Assembly: GCF_946478785.1 (NCBI RefSeq)
Contig: NZ_CAMLDD010000020.1
Location: 1-64,000 of the forward strand
Direction: 5' to 3'
From: an uncultured Flavobacterium sp.
GTDB lineage: Bacteria; Bacteroidota; Bacteroidia; Flavobacteriales; Flavobacteriaceae
DNA length: 64,000 bases
The position numbers and the translations under genes are program-made. Of the stretch, positions 35,938-43,578 are shown one piece after another. How positions within the stretch are numbered: the stretch's first letter is position 1; each line of letters opens with the position of its first letter. The notes beneath the pieces were generated by a model, which made no database searches, had not been told where the DNA came from, and saw only the letters and a list, made by a program, of their open reading frames with translations.

Positions 35938-36780
35938 TTAAAACTTTCCGTTGCTGTTTTGCCAGAGGCTTTGCCCGGGAATGGTTTCGATTATATCCCA
36001 ATGTTCTGCCAATTTTCCATTTTCAATTCTCCACATATCATATACCGCCAGGCTGCTTCCAAAACCTTCTACTGCCGACATCGCCAAAACGAAATTTCCG
36101 TGTGCCAAAATCTTTTTTGGTGTATATTCTAATTGAGCCAAAATAGGTGCTGCTGCCTCAACAGAGGCCAATCCATCTCCAACACCGGGATTATGTTGGA
36201 TATAATTTACAGCAATATAAGTATCTAAATTAGTAAAAATATGTCCGACCAAAACCTCATTCATAAATTTGGTAACCAAAGTGCGATTGGCTTCAGTTTT
36301 ATCCAAATCTGTGATCTTTTTGGAACCATCTATCAATGAATGCCCGCTTGGGTTATTCTCGGCAATGACTTGTAAATTATCCCAATGTTCTATCGCTTTT
36401 CCGCTGGCATCGTATAAAAAAACATCGAAACTTACCTGATTAGTACCAAACAGATTGTTCAATTGCGTATGCGTGAATACATAATTTCCATCAGTAAATG
36501 TACGTTGTATACTTGTTGTTAAACCGCCTGCACCCGCCTGGGCTTGAAAAGAAAGTACAGCAGCTTTTCCATCAGGACTATTCAAATTATGCTGTTTGTA
36601 AACAGGATTGTCTGAAATATAATCATTAATTGGTTGTGTATCTCCCGAAGCCAAACTATTGATGATTTTTTCAGTTTTCTCTGCGTTAGAAATCATAGCT
36701 GTCCCATCGTCGTCATTATTGCAGGATGAACATAAGGCTATTGCCAATAATAAACCGGTAATTTTCAATTTGTAATTCAT
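35938..36780 (-). CDS. SnoaL/NTF2-like lipoprotein with two domains
   Basis: A 280-residue lipoprotein (lipobox ALCSSC). Two NTF2-like units follow each other: about 30-150 (DYISDNPVYKQHNLNSPDGK, FDVFLYDASGKAIEHWDNLQ) and 165-275 (NLDTYIAVNYIQHNPGVGDG, YDMWRIENGKLAEHWDIIET). Each has the YxQHNP and ExWD signatures of SnoaL-type proteins, a pairing known in predicted SnoaL-like aldol condensation-type proteins. Substrate unknown; periplasmic or outer-membrane location. It follows the aldo/keto reductase by 128 bases on the same strand. Confidence 0.8.
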   Translation of the reverse strand: MNYKLKITGLLLAIALCSSCNNDDDGTAMISNAEKTEKIINSLASGDTQPINDYISDNPVYKQHNLNSPDGKAAVLSFQAQAGAGGLTTSIQRTFTDGNYVFTHTQLNNLFGTNQVSFDVFLYDASGKAIEHWDNLQVIAENNPSGHSLIDGSKKITDLDKTEANRTLVTKFMNEVLVGHIFTNLDTYIAVNYIQHNPGVGDGLASVEAAAPILAQLEYTPKKILAHGNFVLAMSAVEGFGSSLAVYDMWRIENGKLAEHWDIIETIPGQSLWQNSNGKF

Positions 36781-36908
36781 TTTTTTTAGTTTAATGTTAA
36801 TTTAATAGTGTAAGGTTGCACCAGCAAAAGAAAATACAGTGAGCTGTAAAGCTTAAGGAATATTTTGCCAGGCGGTATTTGAATTGTTGGACAGCACATT
36901 TTCAACTT

Positions 36909-37892
36909 TTACCAATTGAACAAACCATTTTCAGCAAGGTTCATTGCCGGCATATAGTCGCTTTGTGCTTTTTCTTTTGGAAGTATGTTTTCAATTCTTC
37001 CTAAGTCTTCTTTTGTCAATGAAATTTTCAATGCTTTCAACGTATTTTCTACTTGTTCTGGAGTTCTTGAACCAACCAGAGCAAGTATATCTTCTCCCTG
37101 AGATAATACCCAGGCAATTGCCAATTGTGATAAAGTAGCGTTTTTTTCTTTTGCTATTTGCTCTAAAGCATTGGAAAGTGCTATGTTTTGGCTAAAGTTT
37201 TCTAATGTAGAGGGAGATATCATATGGCTGATATGTTCCAGTTTTTGCTGTGGGTCGGTGCCTCCGATTATACCGGACAGTAATACGCCAAAACCGACTA
37301 CTCCTATTCCTAATTCTCTCGCTGCAGGGATAAGTTCATCTTCAATCTTACGGCTCATCATCGAATAGGTTACTTCTACTAAACTGATTGGGTGGGTAGC
37401 ATTCGCCCTGCGTAATGTGACGGCATCTACCTCTGAAATACCAATATTGCGGATAAAACCTTTATCTGCCAATCTTGAAATTGCGCCGATCGTTTCTTCT
37501 ACAGGAATATGGGGATTGATGCGGCATGGCTGATACAGATCAATATAATCCAGACCAAGTCGTTTCAACGAATAGGTAAGGTAGCTTTCAATCAATTCAG
37601 GACGGGAGTCAATACCATACAATCCGCCTCCTGCTTTTAGCATGCCTCCAAATTTAACTGAAACAAAGGCCTTATCTCTGTCTTGTCCTCTTAATGCTTC
37701 GCCGACAAGTATTTCGCTTAATCCGGCATCATAAAAATCTCCCGTATTCAGGAAGTTGATACCGGCATCCAAAGCAGTATGGATGGCATTGATTCCTTCA
37801 TTCTTGTTCGCTGGCATACGCATTGTACCTAGTCCCAATCGGGAAATTGCATTTTGCGAAATATTGTTGTCCGCTATATTTAAATATTTCAT
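36909..37892 (-). CDS. Aldo/keto reductase
   Basis: A 327-residue NADPH-dependent oxidoreductase of the AKR superfamily. Seen: RLGLGTMRMPANKNEGINAI, LDAGINFLNTGDFYDAGLSE, where the catalytic Asp-Tyr pair appears as NTGDFYDAG (Asp then Tyr four residues on), VSVKFGG with the Lys, and RLGLDYIDLYQPCRINPHIP. In place of the usual catalytic His motif YxxHxPD this protein has YQPCRINP, as in the AKR13 group. The ATG at 37890-37892 is preferred over one 17 codons earlier that would overlap the NmrA-like gene. It follows that gene by 13 bases. Confidence 0.85.
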   Translation of the reverse strand: MKYLNIADNNISQNAISRLGLGTMRMPANKNEGINAIHTALDAGINFLNTGDFYDAGLSEILVGEALRGQDRDKAFVSVKFGGMLKAGGGLYGIDSRPELIESYLTYSLKRLGLDYIDLYQPCRINPHIPVEETIGAISRLADKGFIRNIGISEVDAVTLRRANATHPISLVEVTYSMMSRKIEDELIPAARELGIGVVGFGVLLSGIIGGTDPQQKLEHISHMISPSTLENFSQNIALSNALEQIAKEKNATLSQLAIAWVLSQGEDILALVGSRTPEQVENTLKALKISLTKEDLGRIENILPKEKAQSDYMPAMNLAENGLFNW

Positions 37893-37905
37893 ATTTGTGT
37901 GTTTT

Positions 37906-38805
37906 TTATAAGTTTTGATACGCTTTTGCAAAGTCATTGGCAAAATCTTCCATTTTTACTTTTCCTAAAATAACTTTATCCCTGTTTTTTGTCAGATCTT
38001 CATATAAGGTACCGCTATTTTTAGCTTCATTTAACTTTGCAAAACCATTGGCAGCCTGAGGGCTCATACCAAAGTTTTTATAGGATTCCTCTAATGCATT
38101 GTGCGGAATTTCAATCCATTTTATCTCTTTGCCGATGGCTTCGCCCAATACTTTAACCAATTGATCACTACTTACTTCATCACTTATGATGTAACGAACT
38201 TTTCTTTCTCTTGAGGGTGTGATTAGTTCTTCTGCCGCTGCCTCTGCAATATCTATTGGAGAGGCCCATGGTTCAGGTTCAGAAGCGTGATAACTGGTTA
38301 TAATAGCATTCTGTTCCTTTATTGTTGGTGTAAATGCCAAAAGATTGGAATAAAAAGACATCGGACGCAAAGTAGTGATGGCTACATCCTCAGGTAATTT
38401 CTTTAAGGCTTGTTCAGCATAATAATGGAAAGCCAGCATTCCGTTCCCGGTATCAGAATGCCCTCCAATACTGCTTAGATGAACAATTCTTTTCAGTCCT
38501 GAATTAAGAATTGCCTGAACATATTTTTCGCATATTTTTTCGTAATGACTGAGCAAATCGATTGTCGGGTCAAACATGTTTACAGTCGGTTCCATTAAGT
38601 AAGCTGCATCTGCACCAATAAATGTCTCAGTTAAAAAATCAATATCCTCAATGCTTCCAATGGCTGCTTTAGCCCCTAATGCATCTATTTCCTTTTTTTT
38701 ATCAGGATTGCTGCTGATGACAGTTACTTCGTGACCCTTTGCTGCCAATTGTATAGCCAGCGGTTTACTTATTGGTCCTAATGAACCGGTTACAATTATT
38801 TTCAT
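37906..38805 (-). CDS. NmrA-like NAD(P)-binding oxidoreductase
   Basis: A 299-residue atypical short-chain dehydrogenase. The N-terminal Rossmann motif is MKIIVTGSLGPISKPLAIQL, with a loop (GSLGPIS) in place of the strict GxxGxxG. IDALGAKAAIGSIEDIDFLT and RIVHLSSIGGHSDTGNG are typical of NmrA/QOR2-type proteins, which sense redox state or reduce quinones. It is the first gene of the operon with the aldo/keto reductase. The promoter carries the motif shared with the AraC gene, so induction by that regulator is likely. Confidence 0.85.
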   Translation of the reverse strand: MKIIVTGSLGPISKPLAIQLAAKGHEVTVISSNPDKKKEIDALGAKAAIGSIEDIDFLTETFIGADAAYLMEPTVNMFDPTIDLLSHYEKICEKYVQAILNSGLKRIVHLSSIGGHSDTGNGMLAFHYYAEQALKKLPEDVAITTLRPMSFYSNLLAFTPTIKEQNAIITSYHASEPEPWASPIDIAEAAAEELITPSRERKVRYIISDEVSSDQLVKVLGEAIGKEIKWIEIPHNALEESYKNFGMSPQAANGFAKLNEAKNSGTLYEDLTKNRDKVILGKVKMEDFANDFAKAYQNL

Positions 38806-38824
38806 TTGCCTAAATTTTATTTAG

Positions 38825-38877
38825 CAAAGTTCCGTAAGAGTTCTAAAGCCGCTGTAGCCCAATCAACTTTTGTTGTA
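38825..38877 (-). promoter_or_regulatory. NmrA-operon promoter with shared activator motif
   Basis: Minus-strand GAACTTTG (38832-38825) is an imperfect -7 box 19 bases before the NmrA start codon. AATCAACTTTTGTTGTA (38861-38877, plus strand) matches the motif before the AraC gene, and ATATGA follows five bases later in both. Equal spacing to the -7 box and the weak -7 sequence fit an activator-dependent promoter. Confidence 0.6.
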
Positions 38878-38943
38878 TCTAAATATGAAGCGAAGAGGAT
38901 TTTATAGCAGTAATTTTATTTTTGAAGGCATACCGCATGCTTA

Positions 38944-39816
38944 CTATGCGATATGCTCATTTAATCTGACAATGATGTCCTGCCAAAGTTTGTCTTTCAT
39001 ATTTTTTTTGAAGAAGCCGAAATGGTCAATCTTTTTTAAGCAAAAATCTTTTGGGTCAAGTTTTGTAAAAGAAATAGGCTTACTGCTTTTGACGTATTTC
39101 CAATATGCTTGGGTGTTTTTTTCGTTTGAAATAGTATCATCAACTGTCCAATAGGTGTGTATAGGAAATTTAAACTCTTTAAAATGACCTTCTGGAACCG
39201 TTTTACCGTAGAATTTATCATCAAAAAAATAGGCCTCCTTTTCCAGCCAGGCTCTCCATTCATAAACCACATTTTTAGGCAGGTTTTCCATTATACCGAA
39301 TTGTTTTGCTTTTACAAAACCAGTCAGCCATACACTTATCGGTGCAAAAACATAAAAGTATAAATAGGCTTTCATTCTATATAAGAAAGGCATATTGGAA
39401 TAGTAACCTGATGAAACTGCAAAATTAATTACCCCTCTGATGTTGTCAAGGTTTTCCATAAATCCGATTTGTTGTCCACCGGCACTGTGCGCTATAATTA
39501 AAAATGGCAAATTAGGAAATGCTTCATTCAAGTATTTCTTGATGGCAGACATATCTTTCGTTCCATAATCGGAAAAAGTAAAATCACAATTCTCTAAATT
39601 TTCAGAAGAGGAATTTCCGCTTCCTCTGTAATCCCACAGGCAGCACAAATAATCACTTTCTGCTAAATACATTAGAAATGAAAGATAAATTTCTTTTTTT
39701 GTGCCTGTGCCGCAATTGAATTGTATTACTGCTTTTGGTTCTTCAGGAATCAGCAAAACTCCTTTGAGCTTTATTCCATCCTTGCAGGTGGTTTCAAAAT
39801 CTTTTTTATTTATCAT
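38944..39816 (-). CDS. Alpha/beta hydrolase (serine hydrolase)
   Basis: A 290-residue cytoplasmic alpha/beta hydrolase. The nucleophile elbow is HSAGG in LPFLIIAHSAGGQQIGFM, after an oxyanion-type segment FNCGTGTKKEIYLSFLMYLA and DYRGSGNSSSENL. A late acid (TVDDTISNE) and His (KIDHFGFFKK) complete a plausible triad. The architecture resembles the predicted alpha/beta hydrolase group with a long cap helix region. Substrate unknown. It is separated from the NmrA-like gene by 138 bases, so it likely has its own promoter. Confidence 0.8.
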   Translation of the reverse strand: MINKKDFETTCKDGIKLKGVLLIPEEPKAVIQFNCGTGTKKEIYLSFLMYLAESDYLCCLWDYRGSGNSSSENLENCDFTFSDYGTKDMSAIKKYLNEAFPNLPFLIIAHSAGGQQIGFMENLDNIRGVINFAVSSGYYSNMPFLYRMKAYLYFYVFAPISVWLTGFVKAKQFGIMENLPKNVVYEWRAWLEKEAYFFDDKFYGKTVPEGHFKEFKFPIHTYWTVDDTISNEKNTQAYWKYVKSSKPISFTKLDPKDFCLKKIDHFGFFKKNMKDKLWQDIIVRLNEHIA

Positions 39817-39877
39817 TTGACAGAGTCTTTTAAAAATTTACAATTCGGCTAATCACTGATGGTTCTGTTAGAATCCT

Positions 39878-40639
39878 TTAATGGCCGGTGTTTTCAATAA
39901 CTTCAAGATTTGAGGATGGCCAGTTTTTATGCACAATCCGGGCTTGTTGCAACGGAATTATTTTGTCGTCTCTGCCATGTAAAATAAGGGCATCCTTCAC
40001 CTGCACGTTTTTTACAAACTTGCTGACAGAAACTTCATCAATGTTTGTTTTTAACTCACTTTCTAATTTTCGGATTAATTTTCTTCGGGCATTCTTAGCA
40101 ATCCCAATCTGATCTGAAATATAATTTACCCGCTCCAAAAATGAGTCGGGGGTTGTAATCATTACATATTTATCAATTTCCAAATGTGGGCTTCTTTTTA
40201 AGGCATAGGTTGTTACAACGGCGCCAAATGAGTGGCTGATAATTTTTTTTGGATTATACTTTTTAAGGATTTGAATGATAAGGTCGCTGAACTCCAAGAG
40301 GTTTGTCTGACCTTTGGTACTAAAACCATGTGAGGGGCCATCAAAGGCCAAAATATAATAATCATGCTGCAGAAGCTGCCCAATTATACTGGCAAAATTG
40401 CCTGAGTGTCCTTCCCAGCCATGAACTAGTAAAACCATCTCATTTTTGGGATTGCCCCAGTTGTACAATTGGATGTCAAACTTTTTAAAACTGATTTGCT
40501 TCTTATTGGCTGTACTTAAAACATCCGTCTCGTGTTGTCTTATTTTTTTTTGCTGTGGGTTTGTCAGGGTTTTATAGGCGTAAAAAGCGGTTGCGCGTGG
40601 GAAAATATTCGATCTGAATTTTATTACTTTTTTTATCAT
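39878..40639 (-). CDS. Alpha/beta hydrolase co-transcribed with TetR
   Basis: A 253-residue alpha/beta hydrolase. Seen: EMVLLVHGWEGHSGNFASII with the HGW oxyanion motif, FDGPSHGFSTKGQT, the nucleophile elbow SHSFGAVVTTYAL, the late acid in LILHGRDDKIIPLQQARIVH and the terminal catalytic His in VIENTGH. The product ends immediately after that His, shorter than usual, so the C terminus may be trimmed. The start is three bases after the TetR gene, so the two are co-translated; TetR probably represses both. Confidence 0.82.
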   Translation of the reverse strand: MIKKVIKFRSNIFPRATAFYAYKTLTNPQQKKIRQHETDVLSTANKKQISFKKFDIQLYNWGNPKNEMVLLVHGWEGHSGNFASIIGQLLQHDYYILAFDGPSHGFSTKGQTNLLEFSDLIIQILKKYNPKKIISHSFGAVVTTYALKRSPHLEIDKYVMITTPDSFLERVNYISDQIGIAKNARRKLIRKLESELKTNIDEVSVSKFVKNVQVKDALILHGRDDKIIPLQQARIVHKNWPSSNLEVIENTGH

Positions 40640-40642
40640 TTT

Positions 40643-41209
40643 TTAAGCAGTTAAATCCATTGTTAATTCCTCTAAAATCAAAATGGACATTTCGTTATAA
40701 ATCTTTTTATCTTTTTCGATTCTCGTTATTTGTATTAAACCCATTAGGTTTGTAATAATCATTTTTGCTTTTAATGATGTATTCTTTAATGGTTTGAAAG
40801 TTTTCTGTAATTGCCCTTCTTCCAAAATAGTTGTTGTCCAATCTGCCACAGCATTGGAAAATTCTAATAATTTCAACTGTAAAGATTCTTCCAATGTATT
40901 GATATCTGAGGTCAGGGCACTGACTATACAAACCTTGTTTTCCTGCGCTAATCTTTCGTAATATAGAAACAGTTTATGGAGTTTTTCTAATGCTGTTTTA
41001 CTTTCATTTCTTTCAATGGTTCCCTGCAACGCCTTTGAGTGACTATTGATGATGGCAATCCCTAAATCTGTTTTAGTTGGAAAATAATAATGTATAGAGG
41101 AAGTCCTAATTCCGATTTCTTGCGCAATTGTTTTGTAGCTGAATGCATTATATCCACGTTCAATTAAAAGATTGTTTGCTGTGCTTATAATAATTTCTTT
41201 TGTATTCAT
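40643..41209 (-). CDS. TetR-family transcriptional regulator
   Basis: A 188-residue repressor. The N-terminal HTH is clear: KEIIISTANNLLIERGYNAF, SYKTIAQEIGIRTSSIHYYF and PTKTDLGIAII. The C-terminal ligand domain is diverged and resembles YxaF/LmrA-type regulators with a TetR_C helix bundle. An imperfect 20-bp palindrome lies six bases upstream of its start and is the likely operator, giving autorepression and control of the hydrolase downstream. The inducer is unknown. Confidence 0.88.
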   Translation of the reverse strand: MNTKEIIISTANNLLIERGYNAFSYKTIAQEIGIRTSSIHYYFPTKTDLGIAIINSHSKALQGTIERNESKTALEKLHKLFLYYERLAQENKVCIVSALTSDINTLEESLQLKLLEFSNAVADWTTTILEEGQLQKTFKPLKNTSLKAKMIITNLMGLIQITRIEKDKKIYNEMSILILEELTMDLTA

Positions 41210-41214
41210 ATATC

Positions 41215-41234
41215 TATCTACTTATAGGTAGATA
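41215..41234. promoter_or_regulatory. Palindromic TetR operator
   Basis: TATCTACTTATAGGTAGATA: 7-bp arms TATCTAC/GTAGATA around a TATA centre, six bases upstream of the TetR start codon. The place and size fit autorepression by the TetR protein. Confidence 0.65.
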
Positions 41235-41575
41235 AAATTATAAAAAATATCTTCTTATTTTATATTTACAATGATTTTAACAGAAAATTTTTAATAATTC
41301 AATGCTTTAATTCACGAATATGAATCTGCTATATCACATCTTTTAAATTTACTTTCCTTATTAACAGCCCTAAGAAAATGAAACTCTACGATACATCCCT
41401 ATTGATAGGAATGCTCAATAACCTTTGCAAATCCTGTGCAAAAAAGTTCGACATTTGTTCGGGCGTGGCTACAAGAACAAACCCTTAAACATCTGATTTA
41501 AGGGTTTTTTTATTTAAAGTTCTTTTTACTAAGTGTGGAATTTAGAAAACATTTAGTTACACCTTAATAAGGTAA
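41235..41575. other. 341-base region with a tiny open frame and a terminator
   Basis: No gene of clear standing. On the plus strand an ATG at 41378 opens a 36-codon frame (MKLYDTSLLIGMLNNLCKSC and on to VATRTNP) that ends just before the hairpin at 41479-41512. Three cysteines and the terminator make a small gene possible, but the frame could equally be the worn 3' end of something else. Confidence 0.3.
41479..41512 (+). terminator. Rho-independent terminator
   Basis: AAACCCTTAAA and TTTAAGGGTTT form an 11-bp stem around an 8-base loop with a T7 tail. It implies plus-strand transcription arriving from 41235-41478, where no confident gene is seen. Confidence 0.75.
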
Positions 41576-42274
41576 TCAATATAAAATTAGAACTGTTAAA
41601 TAATTCTGCTTTTTTTCTCCGAAAAAAAATACTTCATTTATTTCCGGCTTTAGCCAAATATTCCACAATTTCTTTTTTGTCACGGGTGCAATAATTCTCG
41701 AATTATCTTCTATTAAATTTCCATTAAAGTCTAAAACATATTCATTAGAAACAAAATCAAACAATCTTATTGTGTTTGTTTCGATAGTCAGCTCCGGTTC
41801 TCCTTCCATATTAAACCAAATATCTCTTCCTGCAAAAGACCAAACAATTTCTCCTTCTTTTGATATTCTGAAGATTTGTGATTCTCCATGAATAATAAAG
41901 TCTTCTTCAAGTTTATAAATAGAAAAGTTAGAGTGAAGGTCAAATTCTTTATACCAAAGTAACTCTAAGAAAGGAATATCTAAACAATAAACTTTATTAC
42001 CGCCAAGCATCAATATTTTGTCATGCTCAAGAATGAATGAATTAAGAAATATTCCACTAAAACTTCCTACCCCGTAAATTTTGGCATTTGAAATTTTGAT
42101 TCCGGATTCTTTAATAATAATGACATGTTTAGTTGTGTCTTCCGAGTTTGAATTTGAAAGATATATTTTCTTATATTGTATTAAATCATTATTAGAATTT
42201 GATTCTTTACATATATTATAAGATAATTCAATTTCGAAATTTTTGTAATTAAGTTTCATCTTGTTGAAGTTCAT
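41576..42274 (-). CDS. Hypothetical protein
   Basis: About 232 residues from the ATG at 42274 (MNFNKMKLNYKNFEIELSYN); starts at 42301 or 42259 are also possible. No signal peptide. The pattern of short strands with a recurring Trp or Phe (LLWYKEFDLHSNFSIYKLEE, FRISKEGEIVWSFAGRDIWF, FFFGEKKQNYL) suggests a small beta-propeller-like protein. No family recognised. It lies at the right edge of the accessory block before core genes. Coding seems likely from length and composition. Confidence 0.5.
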   Translation of the reverse strand: MNFNKMKLNYKNFEIELSYNICKESNSNNDLIQYKKIYLSNSNSEDTTKHVIIIKESGIKISNAKIYGVGSFSGIFLNSFILEHDKILMLGGNKVYCLDIPFLELLWYKEFDLHSNFSIYKLEEDFIIHGESQIFRISKEGEIVWSFAGRDIWFNMEGEPELTIETNTIRLFDFVSNEYVLDFNGNLIEDNSRIIAPVTKKKLWNIWLKPEINEVFFFGEKKQNYLTVLILY

Positions 42275-42393
42275 CCTGTTTTTAATAGAATGTTTTTTCA
42301 AATATAAATTATAAATTGAATAGTGTGAAAGGAATGTTTGATTATTAAGTTTTAGCTAAATAACATTAAAAGCTATAGGATATTTGTTATTGA

Positions 42394-42433
42394 AAAAAAT
42401 CTAAAACCTAAAATCTGAAATCAGAAATCAAAA
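42394..42433. repeat. Degenerate heptamer array before the DUF493 gene
   Basis: Consecutive near-copies of a 7-base unit: TCTAAAACC, TAAAATC, TGAAATC, AGAAATC, AAAACC. It is related to the TGAAACC array at 1295-1354 and overlaps the promoter of the next gene. Confidence 0.6.
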
Positions 42434-42444
42434 CCGTATCTTTG
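42415..42444 (+). promoter_or_regulatory. Promoter of the DUF493-DUF4290 unit
   Basis: CTG at 42415-42417, a 19-base spacer, then TATCTTTG at 42437-42444, which matches TAnnTTTG exactly. It is 19 bases before the start codon and overlaps a repeat array. Confidence 0.5.
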
Positions 42445-42463
42445 CGTTTATTTTTAAGTACGA

Positions 42464-42760
42464 ATGGAGAACGATAAAGAAAAAAACACCGCCGAATTTT
42501 ACGAAAGACTAAAGGTTGAGCTGGATAATTCAAACACCTGGCCAGCAGAATATTTGTATAAATTTATAGTGCCTTCGGTAGCCGATAATGTAGAGCAGGT
42601 TCAAAAAGCTTTTGACAGTATGGGAGCGGTTATCAAAACAACAAAATCTAAAACAGGTAAATTTACCAGTGTTTCTATAGATGTAACAATGAATAGTGCT
42701 GACGAAGTGATTAGCAAATACAAAGAAGTTTCTACAATAGAAGGTATAGTTTCATTATAA
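42464..42760 (+). CDS. DUF493 family protein (YbeD-like)
   Basis: A 98-residue protein of the UPF0250/DUF493 family with a ferredoxin-like regulatory fold. Seen: TWPAEYLYKFIVPSVADNVE, then TKSKTGKFTSVSIDVTMNSA and a final STIEGIV. YbeD in enterobacteria resembles an allosteric ACT-like domain; the role here is unknown. The gene is followed two bases later by a DUF4290 gene and the murA gene, an arrangement common in Flavobacteria. Confidence 0.85.
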   Translation: MENDKEKNTAEFYERLKVELDNSNTWPAEYLYKFIVPSVADNVEQVQKAFDSMGAVIKTTKSKTGKFTSVSIDVTMNSADEVISKYKEVSTIEGIVSL

Positions 42761-42762
42761 TT

Positions 42763-43485
42763 ATGGTCGAAAAATATAAAAAAGAAGTCGCGAATGACGT
42801 TGTTTTCAACTTAGAATATAATTCTGAAAGACAGCGTTTACTTATTCCTGAATATGGTCGTCATTTGCAGAAACTGATCGATCAGGCCACTATTATCGAA
42901 GATGATGAAACACGTAATAAGGCCGCAAAATACATTATTCAGGTTATGGGAAGCCTAAATCCGCATTTGCGTGATGTGCCGGATTTTCAGCATAAATTAT
43001 GGGATCAGCTTTTTATTATGTCTGATTTTAAATTAAATGTAGATTCGCCATACCCAATTCCGTCACGTGATGTGCTGCAGTTAAAACCGGATGTTTTACA
43101 ATATCCGCAAAACTTTCCTAAATACAGATTTTACGGTAATAACATCAAATACATGATTGATGTTGCAAATAAATGGGAAGATGGCGAAATGAAAAATGCA
43201 TTGGTTTTAGTAATTGCTAACCATATGAAAAAGTCATACTTAAGCTGGAACAAAGACACAGTAAAAGACGATGTGATTTTCGAGCATTTATTTGAATTAT
43301 CAGGAGGAAAAATCAACTTGCTGCAAAGCACAGAGGAACTTTTAAACACAACCGATTTATTGCGTACCAACAAACGCATGTCAAATAAAATTACGCCTCC
43401 TGGTCAGCCAAAAATTCAAGGCAACAAAAACAATAAGGGGCCAGGAAAGCCAAAACCTTTTCAAAAAAACAATAATCAGAAATAA
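42763..43485 (+). CDS. DUF4290 domain protein
   Basis: A 240-residue Bacteroidota-specific protein. The DUF4290 core is visible: FNLEYNSERQRLLIPEYGRH, LQKLIDQATIIEDDETRNKA, SLNPHLRDVPDFQHKLWDQL and YPIPSRD. The last 35 residues are a Lys/Asn/Pro/Gly-rich tail (PGQPKIQGNKNNKGPGKPKP), likely disordered and perhaps RNA-binding. No signal peptide or membrane segment. Function unknown. It begins two bases after the DUF493 gene and precedes murA by 93 bases, which include a repeat array. Confidence 0.85.
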   Translation: MVEKYKKEVANDVVFNLEYNSERQRLLIPEYGRHLQKLIDQATIIEDDETRNKAAKYIIQVMGSLNPHLRDVPDFQHKLWDQLFIMSDFKLNVDSPYPIPSRDVLQLKPDVLQYPQNFPKYRFYGNNIKYMIDVANKWEDGEMKNALVLVIANHMKKSYLSWNKDTVKDDVIFEHLFELSGGKINLLQSTEELLNTTDLLRTNKRMSNKITPPGQPKIQGNKNNKGPGKPKPFQKNNNQK

Positions 43486-43494
43486 AAAAAAGGT

Positions 43495-43569
43495 CCTAAG
43501 ATACTAAGATGCTAAGCTACTAAGATTTTTTAGCTCAAAACCTTAGATCCTCAGAACCTCAGAACCTAA
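43495..43569. repeat. Octamer array CTAAGATN with inverted partner
   Basis: At 43495-43526 the unit CTAAGAT(N) occurs four times (the third as CTAAGCT). At 43551-43569 CCTTAGATCC, TCAGAACC, TCAGAACC follow, partly complementary to the first block. It fills the gap between the DUF4290 and murA genes and could fold into a weak hairpin. Confidence 0.65.
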
Positions 43570-43578
43570 AAGAGAAAT

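Noticed and set aside
43495..43569. Possible CRISPR array
   Set aside because: Units are 8 bases with no spacers and no cas genes nearby; simple tandem repeats.
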